From NCBI RefSeq assembly GCF_009765985.1, contig NZ_LMUM01000029.1:1-64000 (forward strand): DNA of 64,000 nt. Reading direction: 5' to 3'. The notes beneath the pieces are model-generated. The model had not been told where the DNA came from, made no database searches, and saw nothing but the letters and a program-made list of their open reading frames with translations. The position numbers and the translations under genes were made by a program. The stretch comes from Acidobacterium sp. S8. Lineage in GTDB: Bacteria; Acidobacteriota; Terriglobia; Terriglobales; Acidobacteriaceae. This document shows positions 34,278-41,967 of this stretch, one piece after another. Each line of letters starts with the position of its first letter. Positions within the stretch are counted from its first letter, which is position 1.

Positions 34278-35135
34278 ATGTTGTACGCTGGTTCTGCCAC
34301 GATGCATACGCTTGAATTTTCAGGTTGGATATTCCTAAGCTCGATACTCGCCGGACTCCTCGGAGCACTCACTGGCCTCGGTGGCGGCGTTGTCATCGTT
34401 CCCGTGCTCACGCTGCTCTTTCATATCGACATCCGCTACGCCATCGGCGCATCGCTCGTCTCCGTCATCGCAACCTCATCCGGAGCAGCGGCAGCTTATG
34501 TACGCGAAGGCTTTTCCAACGTCCGCATCGGCATGTTTCTTGAGATTGCAACCACCTTTGGCGCGCTCCTCGGTGCATACCTCACAATGATCGTCTCCAC
34601 GCATGCCATCGGCTTCATCTTCGGCGCCGTGCTGCTCTACTCTGCATATGCGTCGTTGCGAAAACATCCCGACGAAACTCACAAAGAGCCGAACCAGCTA
34701 GCGCTGAAGCTCCGGTTACATGGCAGCTACCCCACCCGGAACGGCCCCGAAAGCTATGTCGCGCAGAATGTCCCCGCAGGCTTCAGCCTCATGTTCGTAG
34801 CCGGTGCGCTCTCCGGCCTGCTCGGAATCGGCTCCGGAGCTGTCAAAGTGTTAGCCATGGATCAGGCCATGCGCCTGCCCTTCAAAGTCTCGACGACGAC
34901 CAGTAATTTCATGATCGGCGTCACTGCCGCCGCCAGCGCCGGAATTTATCTCAGTCGCGGTTACATTTCACCTGCCCTCGCCATGCCGGTCATACTGGGT
35001 GTGCTTCTCGGATCACTTACCGGTTCCCGCATGCTGGTAAAAGTAAACGTAAAGACCCTGCGTATGATCTTCGCCGTAGTCATCGTTCTGCTCGGAATCG
35101 AAATGATCTACAACAGCTTCACAGGAAGGCTCTAA
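34278..35135 (+). CDS. TauE/SafE-family sulfite/sulfonate exporter-like permease
   Basis: 285 residues from the ATG at 34278, preceded by AGGG with 5-nt spacing. A longer frame from 34089 runs through the repeat cluster and is not real. The protein has about eight membrane segments with GLLGALTGLGGGVVIVP, repeated as GALSGLLGIGSGAVKVLAM, the duplicated signature of the TauE/SafE (DUF81) family. Members move sulfite, sulfoacetate or other small organic anions. The next gene, two bases downstream, encodes a DUF1634 membrane protein, a frequent partner. Substrate unknown. Confidence 0.9.
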   Translation: MLYAGSATMHTLEFSGWIFLSSILAGLLGALTGLGGGVVIVPVLTLLFHIDIRYAIGASLVSVIATSSGAAAAYVREGFSNVRIGMFLEIATTFGALLGAYLTMIVSTHAIGFIFGAVLLYSAYASLRKHPDETHKEPNQLALKLRLHGSYPTRNGPESYVAQNVPAGFSLMFVAGALSGLLGIGSGAVKVLAMDQAMRLPFKVSTTTSNFMIGVTAAASAGIYLSRGYISPALAMPVILGVLLGSLTGSRMLVKVNVKTLRMIFAVVIVLLGIEMIYNSFTGRL

Positions 35136-35137
35136 GA

Positions 35138-35503
35138 ATGAACGACCAGAAAATGGAAGTCATGATGGGCTACCTGCTGCGCACCGGAGTACTCATCGCC
35201 GCAGCCGTCGTCTTCATCGGCGGCATACTCTATCTGAATCAGAATCGCGGCCCACGACCCGACTACTCCACCTTCCACGGCGTAGCCGCCGAGCTGCGCA
35301 GCCCCGGTCAAATCATCAGGCAGATTCCCACCGGCAACACGAACGCCATCATCCAACTCGGACTTCTGCTATTGATCGCCACGCCGATCGCTCGCGTTAT
35401 CTTCGCCGCCTTTGGCTTCTTCGCGGAAAAAGACAGGCTTTACGTCGCGGTCAGCCTCATCGTACTGGCAGTGCTGATGTACGGCCTGCTCTACCATCAC
35501 TGA
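35138..35503 (+). CDS. DUF1634 membrane protein, TauE/SafE partner
   Basis: 121 residues with three hydrophobic segments: LLRTGVLIAAAVVFIGGIL, a central segment NAIIQLGLLLLIATPIARV and a C-terminal LYVAVSLIVLAVLMYGLLY. The layout and RTGV...YLNQNRGP fit DUF1634. The gene starts two bases after the TauE/SafE stop, so it is translationally coupled and probably forms a complex with it. GGAAGG about 9 nt before ATG is the ribosome site, inside the upstream gene. Function unknown. A 79-bp repeat hairpin lies downstream. Confidence 0.85.
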   Translation: MNDQKMEVMMGYLLRTGVLIAAAVVFIGGILYLNQNRGPRPDYSTFHGVAAELRSPGQIIRQIPTGNTNAIIQLGLLLLIATPIARVIFAAFGFFAEKDRLYVAVSLIVLAVLMYGLLYHH

Positions 35504-35607
35504 GCCGGAACAACTCGGTTATCATCCTCAGCGCAGAACGGAATGAAGCCGAAGGACTTGATTTTTCCTTCATCCGAAGTCACGGCAAATATCCAAAGAA
35601 TGAAAAA

Positions 35608-35686
35608 CGTCATTCTGAGCCGCAGGCGAAGAATCCCCAACCACCTTCGCGTGAGATTCTTCATCCCTTCGCTACTCAAAATGACG
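35608..35686. repeat. 79-bp imperfect inverted repeat (family E, REP-like)
   Basis: The ends CGTCATTCTGAG (35608-35619) and CTCAAAATGACG (35675-35686) are complementary with one mismatch, and inner parts GCGAAGAATC and GATTCTTC also pair, so the whole element can form a long hairpin. Related half elements are at 39659-39709, 41820-41851 and 48838-48872. It is located between the DUF1634 gene and the end of the serine hydrolase gene. Non-coding. Confidence 0.75.
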
Positions 35687-35733
35687 CCGTTCTTAGCTGA
35701 AACGAAAATCAGCCGATCCCGAAACCACCAAAC

Positions 35734-37149
35734 CTACTGAGCTGGAATCACCAGGTACTGCTCCAGCCTCCCATCCGGCATCGTATAAGTCGTCACGCGC
35801 ACCCGCTGCGAACTATTCTTAAAAGTGACCGCAAATACGCGAAATGTCATCCCGCCGCGCAATTCCTCCGCCAACTGGTGAAAGCTGGCCGTCTCACCCA
35901 GCGGCTTCAAGCTCGAAGAAAAGTCGCCAAGCCCCTGCGCATCGAAATAAGCATTGCAGTTATCCGTAAACAGCGAGCGGTCAATCTGCCCCTGCTGCAG
36001 CCCCTTGAAGATCACAAGCCCCTGCCCCTCAGCCTGCGATGCCGACTCCGCATCCATACCCAGCACCATCGGAGTCAGCTCGCGCCCAATCGCTGCCGCC
36101 GCCGGAGAAGCATCCTGATTCGTCAGCACCACAATCGCCGCCTTGTCATCCGGAAACACAATGTTCTCCGACACAAAGCCCGACACCTCGCCCGAATGCT
36201 CGAGCGCCGCATGCCCTGACCTCGGCGTCGTAAACATGCCCAGCCCGTAGCCGCTGTCCGCGCCATCTTTCAGCTTTACTGAAGTAAACATCTGCTTATA
36301 CGAATCAGCCGAAAGCAGCGAGCGGTTCATCACGCTGATGTCCCACAGCGCCAGATCATGCGCCGGCATCGCCAACTCGCCCGCCGCAAACATCCAGCCC
36401 GCGCCTTCTTTCGGAGCAGGCCGCAGTGGCCCCAGCGCATAGCGAATATATCCGCTGGCATCCGTGTCGCCCAGCTTCGCTACATCCGTGTTGTAAACCG
36501 ACTTCATATCGAGCGGAGCAAACACCTTCTCCTGCAGCTGCCGCATCAGCGGCTCACCGCCCAGCTTCTCAACAATCAATCCGGCAATCACAAAGTTCGT
36601 ATTCGAGTACTGCCACTTCGTTCCCGGATCAAAATCGAGCGGCTTCTTCGCCCAGGTATCCACAATGTACTGCGCCGTCGTCGCCTTCCGCATCGGAGGC
36701 ATCAGATAATCCTCCGGCCAGTAATCCTGGTAGCCCGATGTATGCGACAACAGCATGCGGATCGTCACCTCGTCGCCGCGCGTCAGCCCCGGAATATACT
36801 TCGAAACCGGGTCGTCAATCGAAAGCTTGCCCTGCTGCTGCAGCAACAGAATCGCAGCCGCCGTAAACTGCTTCGAGATCGACCCAATCGAATACCGCAT
36901 CTCGGGCGCAGCCAGCGTCAGCGGCTCCAGCCGCGCCTTTCCGTAAGCATGCGTGTAAACAATCTGCCCCTTCTGCACAATCGCAACCGAAGCCGAAGGC
37001 ACTCCCGTGTCCTCAAGAACCCTGTTGGCAGCCGCATCAATCTTGCCACGCAAATCGGCGGATATCGTATTGACTGTCTGCGCACTCACAAACATCGCAG
37101 ACGCAGAAACAAAACACACAAGAAGCAAAGCAGAAATAGAGCGGCGCAT
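35734..37149 (-). CDS. Exported serine hydrolase of the beta-lactamase/class C (PBP-like) family
   Basis: 471 residues from the ATG at 37149, which starts a Sec signal (MRRSISALLLVCFVSASAMF). Upstream sequence in the same frame is repeat DNA and not coding. The acyl-enzyme motif SxxK is GSISKQF (S90, K93), the second motif QYSNTNF supplies Tyr-x-Asn, and HSGEVSG takes the place of KTG. This is the beta-lactamase/transpeptidase-like fold used by esterases, D-peptidases and class C beta-lactamases. An extra C-terminal domain (about 375-471, NCNAYFDAQ to YLVIPAQ) is typical of exported Acidobacteria and Bacteroidetes members. Substrate unknown; antibiotic resistance should not be assumed. Confidence 0.88.
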   Translation of the reverse strand: MRRSISALLLVCFVSASAMFVSAQTVNTISADLRGKIDAAANRVLEDTGVPSASVAIVQKGQIVYTHAYGKARLEPLTLAAPEMRYSIGSISKQFTAAAILLLQQQGKLSIDDPVSKYIPGLTRGDEVTIRMLLSHTSGYQDYWPEDYLMPPMRKATTAQYIVDTWAKKPLDFDPGTKWQYSNTNFVIAGLIVEKLGGEPLMRQLQEKVFAPLDMKSVYNTDVAKLGDTDASGYIRYALGPLRPAPKEGAGWMFAAGELAMPAHDLALWDISVMNRSLLSADSYKQMFTSVKLKDGADSGYGLGMFTTPRSGHAALEHSGEVSGFVSENIVFPDDKAAIVVLTNQDASPAAAAIGRELTPMVLGMDAESASQAEGQGLVIFKGLQQGQIDRSLFTDNCNAYFDAQGLGDFSSSLKPLGETASFHQLAEELRGGMTFRVFAVTFKNSSQRVRVTTYTMPDGRLEQYLVIPAQ

Positions 37150-37206
37150 CGTGCTCAAAGAGTAGCAAAGGAAATCGCAGTTGCGACAAAATTTGAAGTG
37201 GCCTTT

Positions 37207-37359
37207 CAGGTAGAAGCCCCGGCCGTTTCTCCAAAGCCGCCAGAGCCGGGTGCCCCATCCTTTCGCACCTTGCGAAAGGGTGGGAGAGCGAAAATCTCCA
37301 CTCCCACATAAGCAAATACCCGGGTGCCCCATCCTGAGCCGCAGGCGAAGGGTGGGATA
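37207..37359. repeat. Repeat cluster (degenerate C, A, B) in the divergent gap
   Basis: Degenerate C at 37207-37235, A at 37248-37285 and B at 37322-37357, between the divergent serine hydrolase and glycosylasparaginase genes. The 260-base gap is mostly these elements, so any promoters must lie close to the two start codons. Confidence 0.8.
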
Positions 37360-37409
37360 AAGCCAGAGCAAAACCCATGCCGCCAGGACCGGATGATATG
37401 CTGCCACCA

Positions 37410-38642
37410 ATGACGACCCGCCGCGACTTCCTTTCACGCAGCGCAATGACCGCAGCCAGTCTCAGCGCAATCACGCAAGCCCCAGCCCAGCAAAGCCAGA
37501 CCGCCGAAGGCATCAAGCAGCTTCCGCCGCCGAAGAAGCCCGTCATCGTCACTCGACACACCGGCGACAACTCCGTGGACGAGGCCTACAAGATGCTCCT
37601 CGACGGCACCGACACGCTCGACGCCTGCAACCACATCTGCCTCGCGCGCGAAGATGATCCCAACGATCACAGCGTCGGCTACGGCGGCCTGCCCAATGAA
37701 GACGGCTTCGTCGAGCTCGACGCCTGCTGCATGCACGGCCCCACGCGCGCCGCAGGCTCCGTCGGCGCCATTCAGAACATCCGCCACGCCTGCCTCGTCT
37801 CGCGTCTCGTCATGGAGCGCACCGGCCACGTCATGCTCACCGGCAAGGGCGCCGAGCACCTCGCCGTCATGCACGGCCTCAAGCGCGAAGACATGCTCAC
37901 CGACGACGCACGCAAAATGTGGCTTCTCTGGAAAGAAAGCCGCACCAGCCAGAACTTCTGGGGCCCGCCCATGCTCGCACCCGGCGGTAAATCGGCGAAC
38001 CCGGCGCCTGAGCTGCACCCGCAGAAACACAGCATGATCCCGCGCCATCCCGGCCTCGAATGGGCCGACGAAATCCGCACGCGCTCGCAGCAGCTCACCG
38101 CCATGGCCATCGACCTCGGCATCCCCGAACGCAAGCGCGCCTTCGCCGTCGAGCAGATGCTCTGGCCCACCACCGGAACCATCCACGTCTCCTGCGTCAA
38201 CACCAAAGGCGAAATGTCCGGAGCCACCACCACCTCCGGTCAGGCCTTCAAAATCGCCGGCAGACTCGGCGACTCGCCCATCATCGGAGCAGGCTGCTAC
38301 ACCGATCAGGACATCGGCTCCGCAGGCGCAACCGGCTCCGGCGAAGAGAACATCAAGGTCGCCGGCGCGCACACTATCGTCGATTGCATGCGCCAGGGCA
38401 TGAGCCCCAAAGAGGCAGGCCTCGAAGCCCTGCGCCGCATCGTCCGCAACTACAACGGCGACATGGCAAAGATCCGCTACCTCGACATGATCTACTACAT
38501 CGTCCGCAAAGACGGCGCCTACGCCGGCGTCTCTCTCTGGAGCACCACCGCCAACGGCACCCCCAAAGTCTTCTCCGTCCACGACGGCCAATATCGCGTA
38601 GAAAACTGCGCCTGGCTGTTAGAAGGCACCACGACAAACTAA
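37410..38642 (+). CDS. Tat-exported glycosylasparaginase-like Ntn hydrolase
   Basis: 410 residues from the ATG at 37410, beginning MTTRRDFLSRSAMTAASL, a twin-arginine signal. The alpha chain has GGLPNEDGFVELDACCMHG, and the beta chain starts at TGTIHV, with the nucleophile Thr at residue 257, followed by MSGATTTSG, GRLGDSPIIGAG (substrate loop) and GATGSGE. The family cleaves the GlcNAc-Asn bond of glycopeptides or Asn/isoAsp peptides. The residue before the Thr, normally Asp in the HDT motif needed for self-cleavage, is Gly here. The enzyme would be periplasmic. Alternative naming: isoaspartyl peptidase/asparaginase. Confidence 0.88.
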   Translation: MTTRRDFLSRSAMTAASLSAITQAPAQQSQTAEGIKQLPPPKKPVIVTRHTGDNSVDEAYKMLLDGTDTLDACNHICLAREDDPNDHSVGYGGLPNEDGFVELDACCMHGPTRAAGSVGAIQNIRHACLVSRLVMERTGHVMLTGKGAEHLAVMHGLKREDMLTDDARKMWLLWKESRTSQNFWGPPMLAPGGKSANPAPELHPQKHSMIPRHPGLEWADEIRTRSQQLTAMAIDLGIPERKRAFAVEQMLWPTTGTIHVSCVNTKGEMSGATTTSGQAFKIAGRLGDSPIIGAGCYTDQDIGSAGATGSGEENIKVAGAHTIVDCMRQGMSPKEAGLEALRRIVRNYNGDMAKIRYLDMIYYIVRKDGAYAGVSLWSTTANGTPKVFSVHDGQYRVENCAWLLEGTTTN

Positions 38643-38998
38643 AAATGCTGTGGTGCCCGGTGCCGGGTGCCCCATCCTTTCGCGCACTTTGCGAAAGGGT
38701 GGGAAAGAGCACACATCTCCAACCACGAATATCAGCACAGATAGATGCCGCGAAAACGCTCGAAAATCAAAACCATGGTAGAAGCACCGGGCTTTAGCCC
38801 GGTGAATAGCCAGAAAAAAGAAGGGGCTTCAGCCCCGGGCCTTTCTCCAACCTTCCCAATCTGCCGGGTGCCGGGTGCCTTTCGCGTACCTTGCGAAAGG
38901 GTGGGGAGAGCACCCTTCAACCGTGAATCCCAGCATCCTCTCAAATCCGAAAACAGGGCTTCAGTCTCCGCCTTCACTCTGCTAAAACAGAAGCAGCC
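38643..38998. repeat. Repeat-filled intergenic region (A, C, D and a shortened A)
   Basis: 356 bases without a gene. A at 38664-38704, C at 38778-38806, D at 38820-38840 and a shortened A lacking CCATCC at 38872-38907. C and D are adjacent in the same order as at 34.2 and 40.1 kb, so C-D moves as a unit. The remaining bases hold no visible gene; carbonic anhydrase must have its promoter in about the last 90 bases. Confidence 0.8.
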
Positions 38999-39625
38999 AT
39001 GAAAAACCTCCTCAAGGGATACCAGCGCTTCCGCAACGAAGTCTTCCCTCAAATGAAGGACCACTTCCGCCAGCTCGCCGAGGTCCAATCCCCGGAAGTC
39101 CTCTTCATCACCTGTGCTGACTCGCGTATCGTCCCCAGCCTCATTCTGCAAGCCGAGCCCGGCGACTTATTCGTCTCCCGCAGCGTAGGCAACATCGTTC
39201 CGCCCTTTGGCGAAACCCCCGGCGGCGTCACCTCCACCCTCGAATACGCAGTCAAGGTTCTCAAGGTACGCCACGTCATCATCTGCGGACACTCCGACTG
39301 TGGCGCGATCAAAGCCGTCGTCGGGAAAAAGGATCTTTCCGGCCTGCCCAACACCGGCGCATGGTTGAAATACGTCGACGCCGCCTGGCAATACTGCGAT
39401 CCCGGCTCCACGCCGAAGGACCCGAAAGAGCTGCATACCACCCTCATCTATGCCAACGTCATCGCCCAGCTCCACCACCTGAAAACGCACCCCGAAGTCG
39501 CCGACGGCCTGGCAAACGGAACCCTGCAGATCCACGGCTGGTACTACGACATCCCCACCGGATCGATCGAAACCTACAACGAGCAAACAAAGCGATTCCA
39601 CCCCCTCGAAGACCTCATCTCTTAG
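38999..39625 (+). CDS. Beta-class carbonic anhydrase
   Basis: 208 residues. Zinc ligands and partner are visible: C39 with D41 and R43 in TCADSR, and H98 and C101 in GHSDCGA. RSVGNIVPP and STLEYAVKVLKV complete the beta-class signature. It interconverts CO2 and bicarbonate in the cytosol, supporting carboxylation reactions. Length fits the bacterial beta class (plant-like, CynT/Can). No cyanate genes nearby, so the symbol is left open. The start is preceded by AAACAGAAGCAGCC with only a weak ribosome site. Confidence 0.93.
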   Translation: MKNLLKGYQRFRNEVFPQMKDHFRQLAEVQSPEVLFITCADSRIVPSLILQAEPGDLFVSRSVGNIVPPFGETPGGVTSTLEYAVKVLKVRHVIICGHSDCGAIKAVVGKKDLSGLPNTGAWLKYVDAAWQYCDPGSTPKDPKELHTTLIYANVIAQLHHLKTHPEVADGLANGTLQIHGWYYDIPTGSIETYNEQTKRFHPLEDLIS

Positions 39626-40437
39626 GCACAAGAGGATTCACAGATCTTCCGCCAACCGCCGTCATCCTGAGCGAACCTTGAGCGTAGCGAAAGGGAAGTC
39701 GAAGGATCCGCGAACAAAGTTCGTGCGAAGCCCTTGCGCAAGCAAGGCCCGCTATTTCACATCGATAAGCAACAACACTGGGTGCCCCATCCTTTCGCGT
39801 TCTTGCGAAAGGGTGGGAGCCAACGCTGCTCCATAGCGAGACGGGTTTCCAGAGCAGAAGAACTGAACGGGGTTTCAGGTAAAAGCACCGGCCTCTAACC
39901 CGGTGATAAGCAACACTGGGTGCCCCATTCTGAGCGCAGCGAAGGGTGGGGAGATCACTTAGACGTCCATTATGAACAGGTTTTCAGATAGAAGCACTAA
40001 GCCTCTAACCCATTGATAAGCAGCAACACCTGGGTGCCCCATTTCTGACCCTGAAAGGGAAGGTGGGGAAACCATGAGACATCCACAATGAACAAGGTTT
40101 TTAGGGTAGAAGCACCGGGCTTCCAGCCCGGTGAATCACCAACAAGTCTCCAAGGGGCTTTAGCCCCGGGCAATCCCCAAAAATCTTGTCAAGCCCCCGC
40201 CGCAATCTAAAATCCCTTAAATCAAACATTCCAAAGGAAAAATTAACCAAAGAAAGTTGGCAGAGTATTATGCCCAAAATTGCTATCCTGAAATAGAGGG
40301 GAAAAAAGAGGTAACCATTCGAAACCGATTACCCCGTAAGTCATTGAAAACAATAGAATCGACTTAACCCATTAAGAATGAGCGAGATAGCAGGGGATGA
40401 CCCCCCGCTAAGCTATTGAAAACAATAGAAAACGGAA
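39626..40437. repeat. 812-base repeat island between carbonic anhydrase and cca
   Basis: The longest gap without a gene. It holds E at 39659-39709, A at 39780-39818, degenerate C at 39876-39910, B at 39918-39952, degenerate C at 39977-40020, a B-like element at 40032-40068, intact C at 40104-40135 and D at 40152-40170. Copies in the middle are worn, those at the edges intact. From 40181 the sequence becomes AT-rich and contains two copies of TATTGAAAACAATAGAA-like sequence (40342-40358 and 40414-40430). No reading frame or RNA gene was recognised. Confidence 0.82.
40342..40430. repeat. Direct repeat ATTGAAAACAATAGAA, two copies 72 bp apart
   Basis: The 16-base core occurs at 40343-40358 and 40415-40430. 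Each copy is preceded by a C-run and a TAAG- or TAAGC-like block (CCCCGTAAGTC and CCCCCCGCTAAGC). The core contains the inverted repeat ATTG-AAAA-CAAT. The second copy ends next to the stop codon of cca. Nature unknown. Confidence 0.6.
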
Positions 40438-41808
40438 CTAGGACCCAGGGGGGAGGGGGTAGGCCGCCCGCACCAGCGCCAGCCCTTCATCGGTACTGTG
40501 AATGTGGCCCTCAAGCTGTGCATCCTCGGCAGCGGCCAGCATCTCCTTAAACCGGGGCCCGGGCTTATAGCCGGCAGCGATCAGGTCCGCCCCCGTCACC
40601 AGTAGTTGCGGCTTCACCTGCTCTTCCGGCATCGTCTCAAAGCGTTCTTTGGCGAATTCATAAAGCGAAAGATCGCCGTGGCTGGAGAGGCAATCGATCC
40701 GGTGCAGCGCCAGGTGCTCAGCAAAACGCGACAGCCGGAAAAAGCGCTTCAACGTCGATTCCTTCATCCGCATCACGTCACCGAAGCGCATGTGATTCTC
40801 GACCAGCAACGCAATCTGCTCCGTCTCCTCGGTTGAAAACCGCAGCCGTCGGCAGATGCTCTCGGCAATCCGCACGCCCACTTCCACGTGGCCGTTAAAC
40901 CGAATCCGGTCCGGAGCGCGCTCGAAGGTCGCAGGCTTGCCCACATCGTGCAGCAGCGCGCCCCAGGCCAGCGTTGGCGATACGCCTTCCGGCAGCTTTT
41001 CCAGCAGCAGCAGCGTATGCACCCACACGTCGCCTTCGGGATGATACTCCGGCGGCTGTTCCACCCCATGCAACCGGTCAATCTCCGGCAAAACCTGCTT
41101 TAAGAGATTCGTCTCGTCCAGCAGCTCAAACGCGCGCCGCGCATGACCTTCCGTCAGCATGCGAGTCAGTTCCTCACGAATCCGCTCGCAGCTCACCATG
41201 CCAACTTCCGCAGCATGACTACGAATCGCAGCCAGCGTTTTGGCTTCGATCGCAAACCCGAAGCGCGCCGCGAAGCGAACCGCCCGCAGCATGCGCAGTT
41301 TGTCTTCGGCAAAACGCTTCTCCGCATCGCCAATCGCTCGAACCACACCAGCCGCAAGATCGTCACGCCCATCCACGAAGTCAAGCACAGACTGCGCCAC
41401 ATCGCCCGTCTCATTGAGCACCAGTAGATCGAGCAGCATGCCGTTGATGGTGAAGTCACGCCGCAGCACATCTTCCTGCGGACTGTCGGAGAAGCGCACC
41501 TCATCCGGTCTCCGGCCATCCGAGTAAGCCCCATCGGACCGGAACGTAGCCACCTCGGTGACAATCTCTGCACCGTCCATCTCATCGGCAACCAGCACCA
41601 CGCCGAAGTGCGCGCCAACCGCAAACGTCCGTGGAAACAGGTCCAGCACCACCTGCGGACGCGCATTCGTCGCCACATCAAAGTCCTTCGGTTTACGGCC
41701 CAGCAGCATGTCGCGCACGCAGCCGCCCGCGAAGTACGCGTCATAACCTTCCGCCCGCAACCGCTGGACAATCCTCTCCGCCGCGACTTGTGCCTTGCTC
41801 TTCGTCAT
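40438..41808 (-). CDS. cca: CCA tRNA nucleotidyltransferase with HD domain
   Basis: 456 residues from the ATG at 41808; frame beyond that runs into repeat DNA. Class II nucleotidyltransferase: YFAGGCVRDMLLG, the catalytic DFDVAT Asp pair, ATFRSDGAYSDGR, the DFTINGML motif and RAVRFAARFGF with EERIREEL-like helices. An HD domain follows (HTLLLLE, LLHDVGKP) as in E. coli-type CCA enzymes. It adds or repairs the 3' CCA of tRNA, essential in organisms whose tRNA genes lack CCA. It is divergent from tsaD, with family A and E repeats in the shared gap. Confidence 0.93.
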   Translation of the reverse strand: MTKSKAQVAAERIVQRLRAEGYDAYFAGGCVRDMLLGRKPKDFDVATNARPQVVLDLFPRTFAVGAHFGVVLVADEMDGAEIVTEVATFRSDGAYSDGRRPDEVRFSDSPQEDVLRRDFTINGMLLDLLVLNETGDVAQSVLDFVDGRDDLAAGVVRAIGDAEKRFAEDKLRMLRAVRFAARFGFAIEAKTLAAIRSHAAEVGMVSCERIREELTRMLTEGHARRAFELLDETNLLKQVLPEIDRLHGVEQPPEYHPEGDVWVHTLLLLEKLPEGVSPTLAWGALLHDVGKPATFERAPDRIRFNGHVEVGVRIAESICRRLRFSTEETEQIALLVENHMRFGDVMRMKESTLKRFFRLSRFAEHLALHRIDCLSSHGDLSLYEFAKERFETMPEEQVKPQLLVTGADLIAAGYKPGPRFKEMLAAAEDAQLEGHIHSTDEGLALVRAAYPLPPGS

Positions 41809-41819
41809 ACGATCAACAT

Positions 41820-41942
41820 TGTCATCCCGACCGAAGCGCGGAGCGGAGGGACCGGCAGTTATTCGGTCCTGAAACCATCTCGTCCAAATCCCCACACGTC
41901 TTGGGTGCCCCATCCTTTCGCGCACTTTGCGAAAGGATGGGA
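41820..41942. repeat. Repeats E (half) and A in the cca/tsaD divergent gap
   Basis: A variant of E begins at 41820 (TCATCCCGACCGAAGC) and an intact A element lies at 41903-41942. They occupy most of the 159-base gap between the divergent cca and tsaD starts. The A element, translated in the tsaD frame, gives GAPSFRALCER-like nonsense and extends the open frame falsely. Promoters for both genes must fit around it. Confidence 0.75.
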
Positions 41943-41967
41943 TCTCACACTCCACTATCATAGAGAC

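Noticed and set aside
35734-37149. Class C beta-lactamase conferring antibiotic resistance
   Set aside because: The SxxK fold is shared by many esterases and peptidases, the third motif is HSG rather than KTG, and the extra C-terminal domain points to another function.
36358-37311. 317-codon Arg/His-rich open frame opposite the serine hydrolase
   Set aside because: Composition and position mark it as a shadow; the opposite strand has signal peptide and SxxK motif.
37434-38591. Long open frame (385 codons) antisense to the glycosylasparaginase gene
   Set aside because: Ala/Gly/Val/Asp-rich composition typical of a GC-rich antisense shadow, no family motif, fully covered by a recognisable gene on the other strand.
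39659-40171. CRISPR array in the repeat island
   Set aside because: Repeats belong to different families, are palindromic, unevenly spaced and partly degenerate; no cas genes and no unique spacers of constant size.
40342-40430. Origin of replication or iteron set
   Set aside because: Only two copies, no DnaA boxes or rep gene, flanked by core chromosomal genes.
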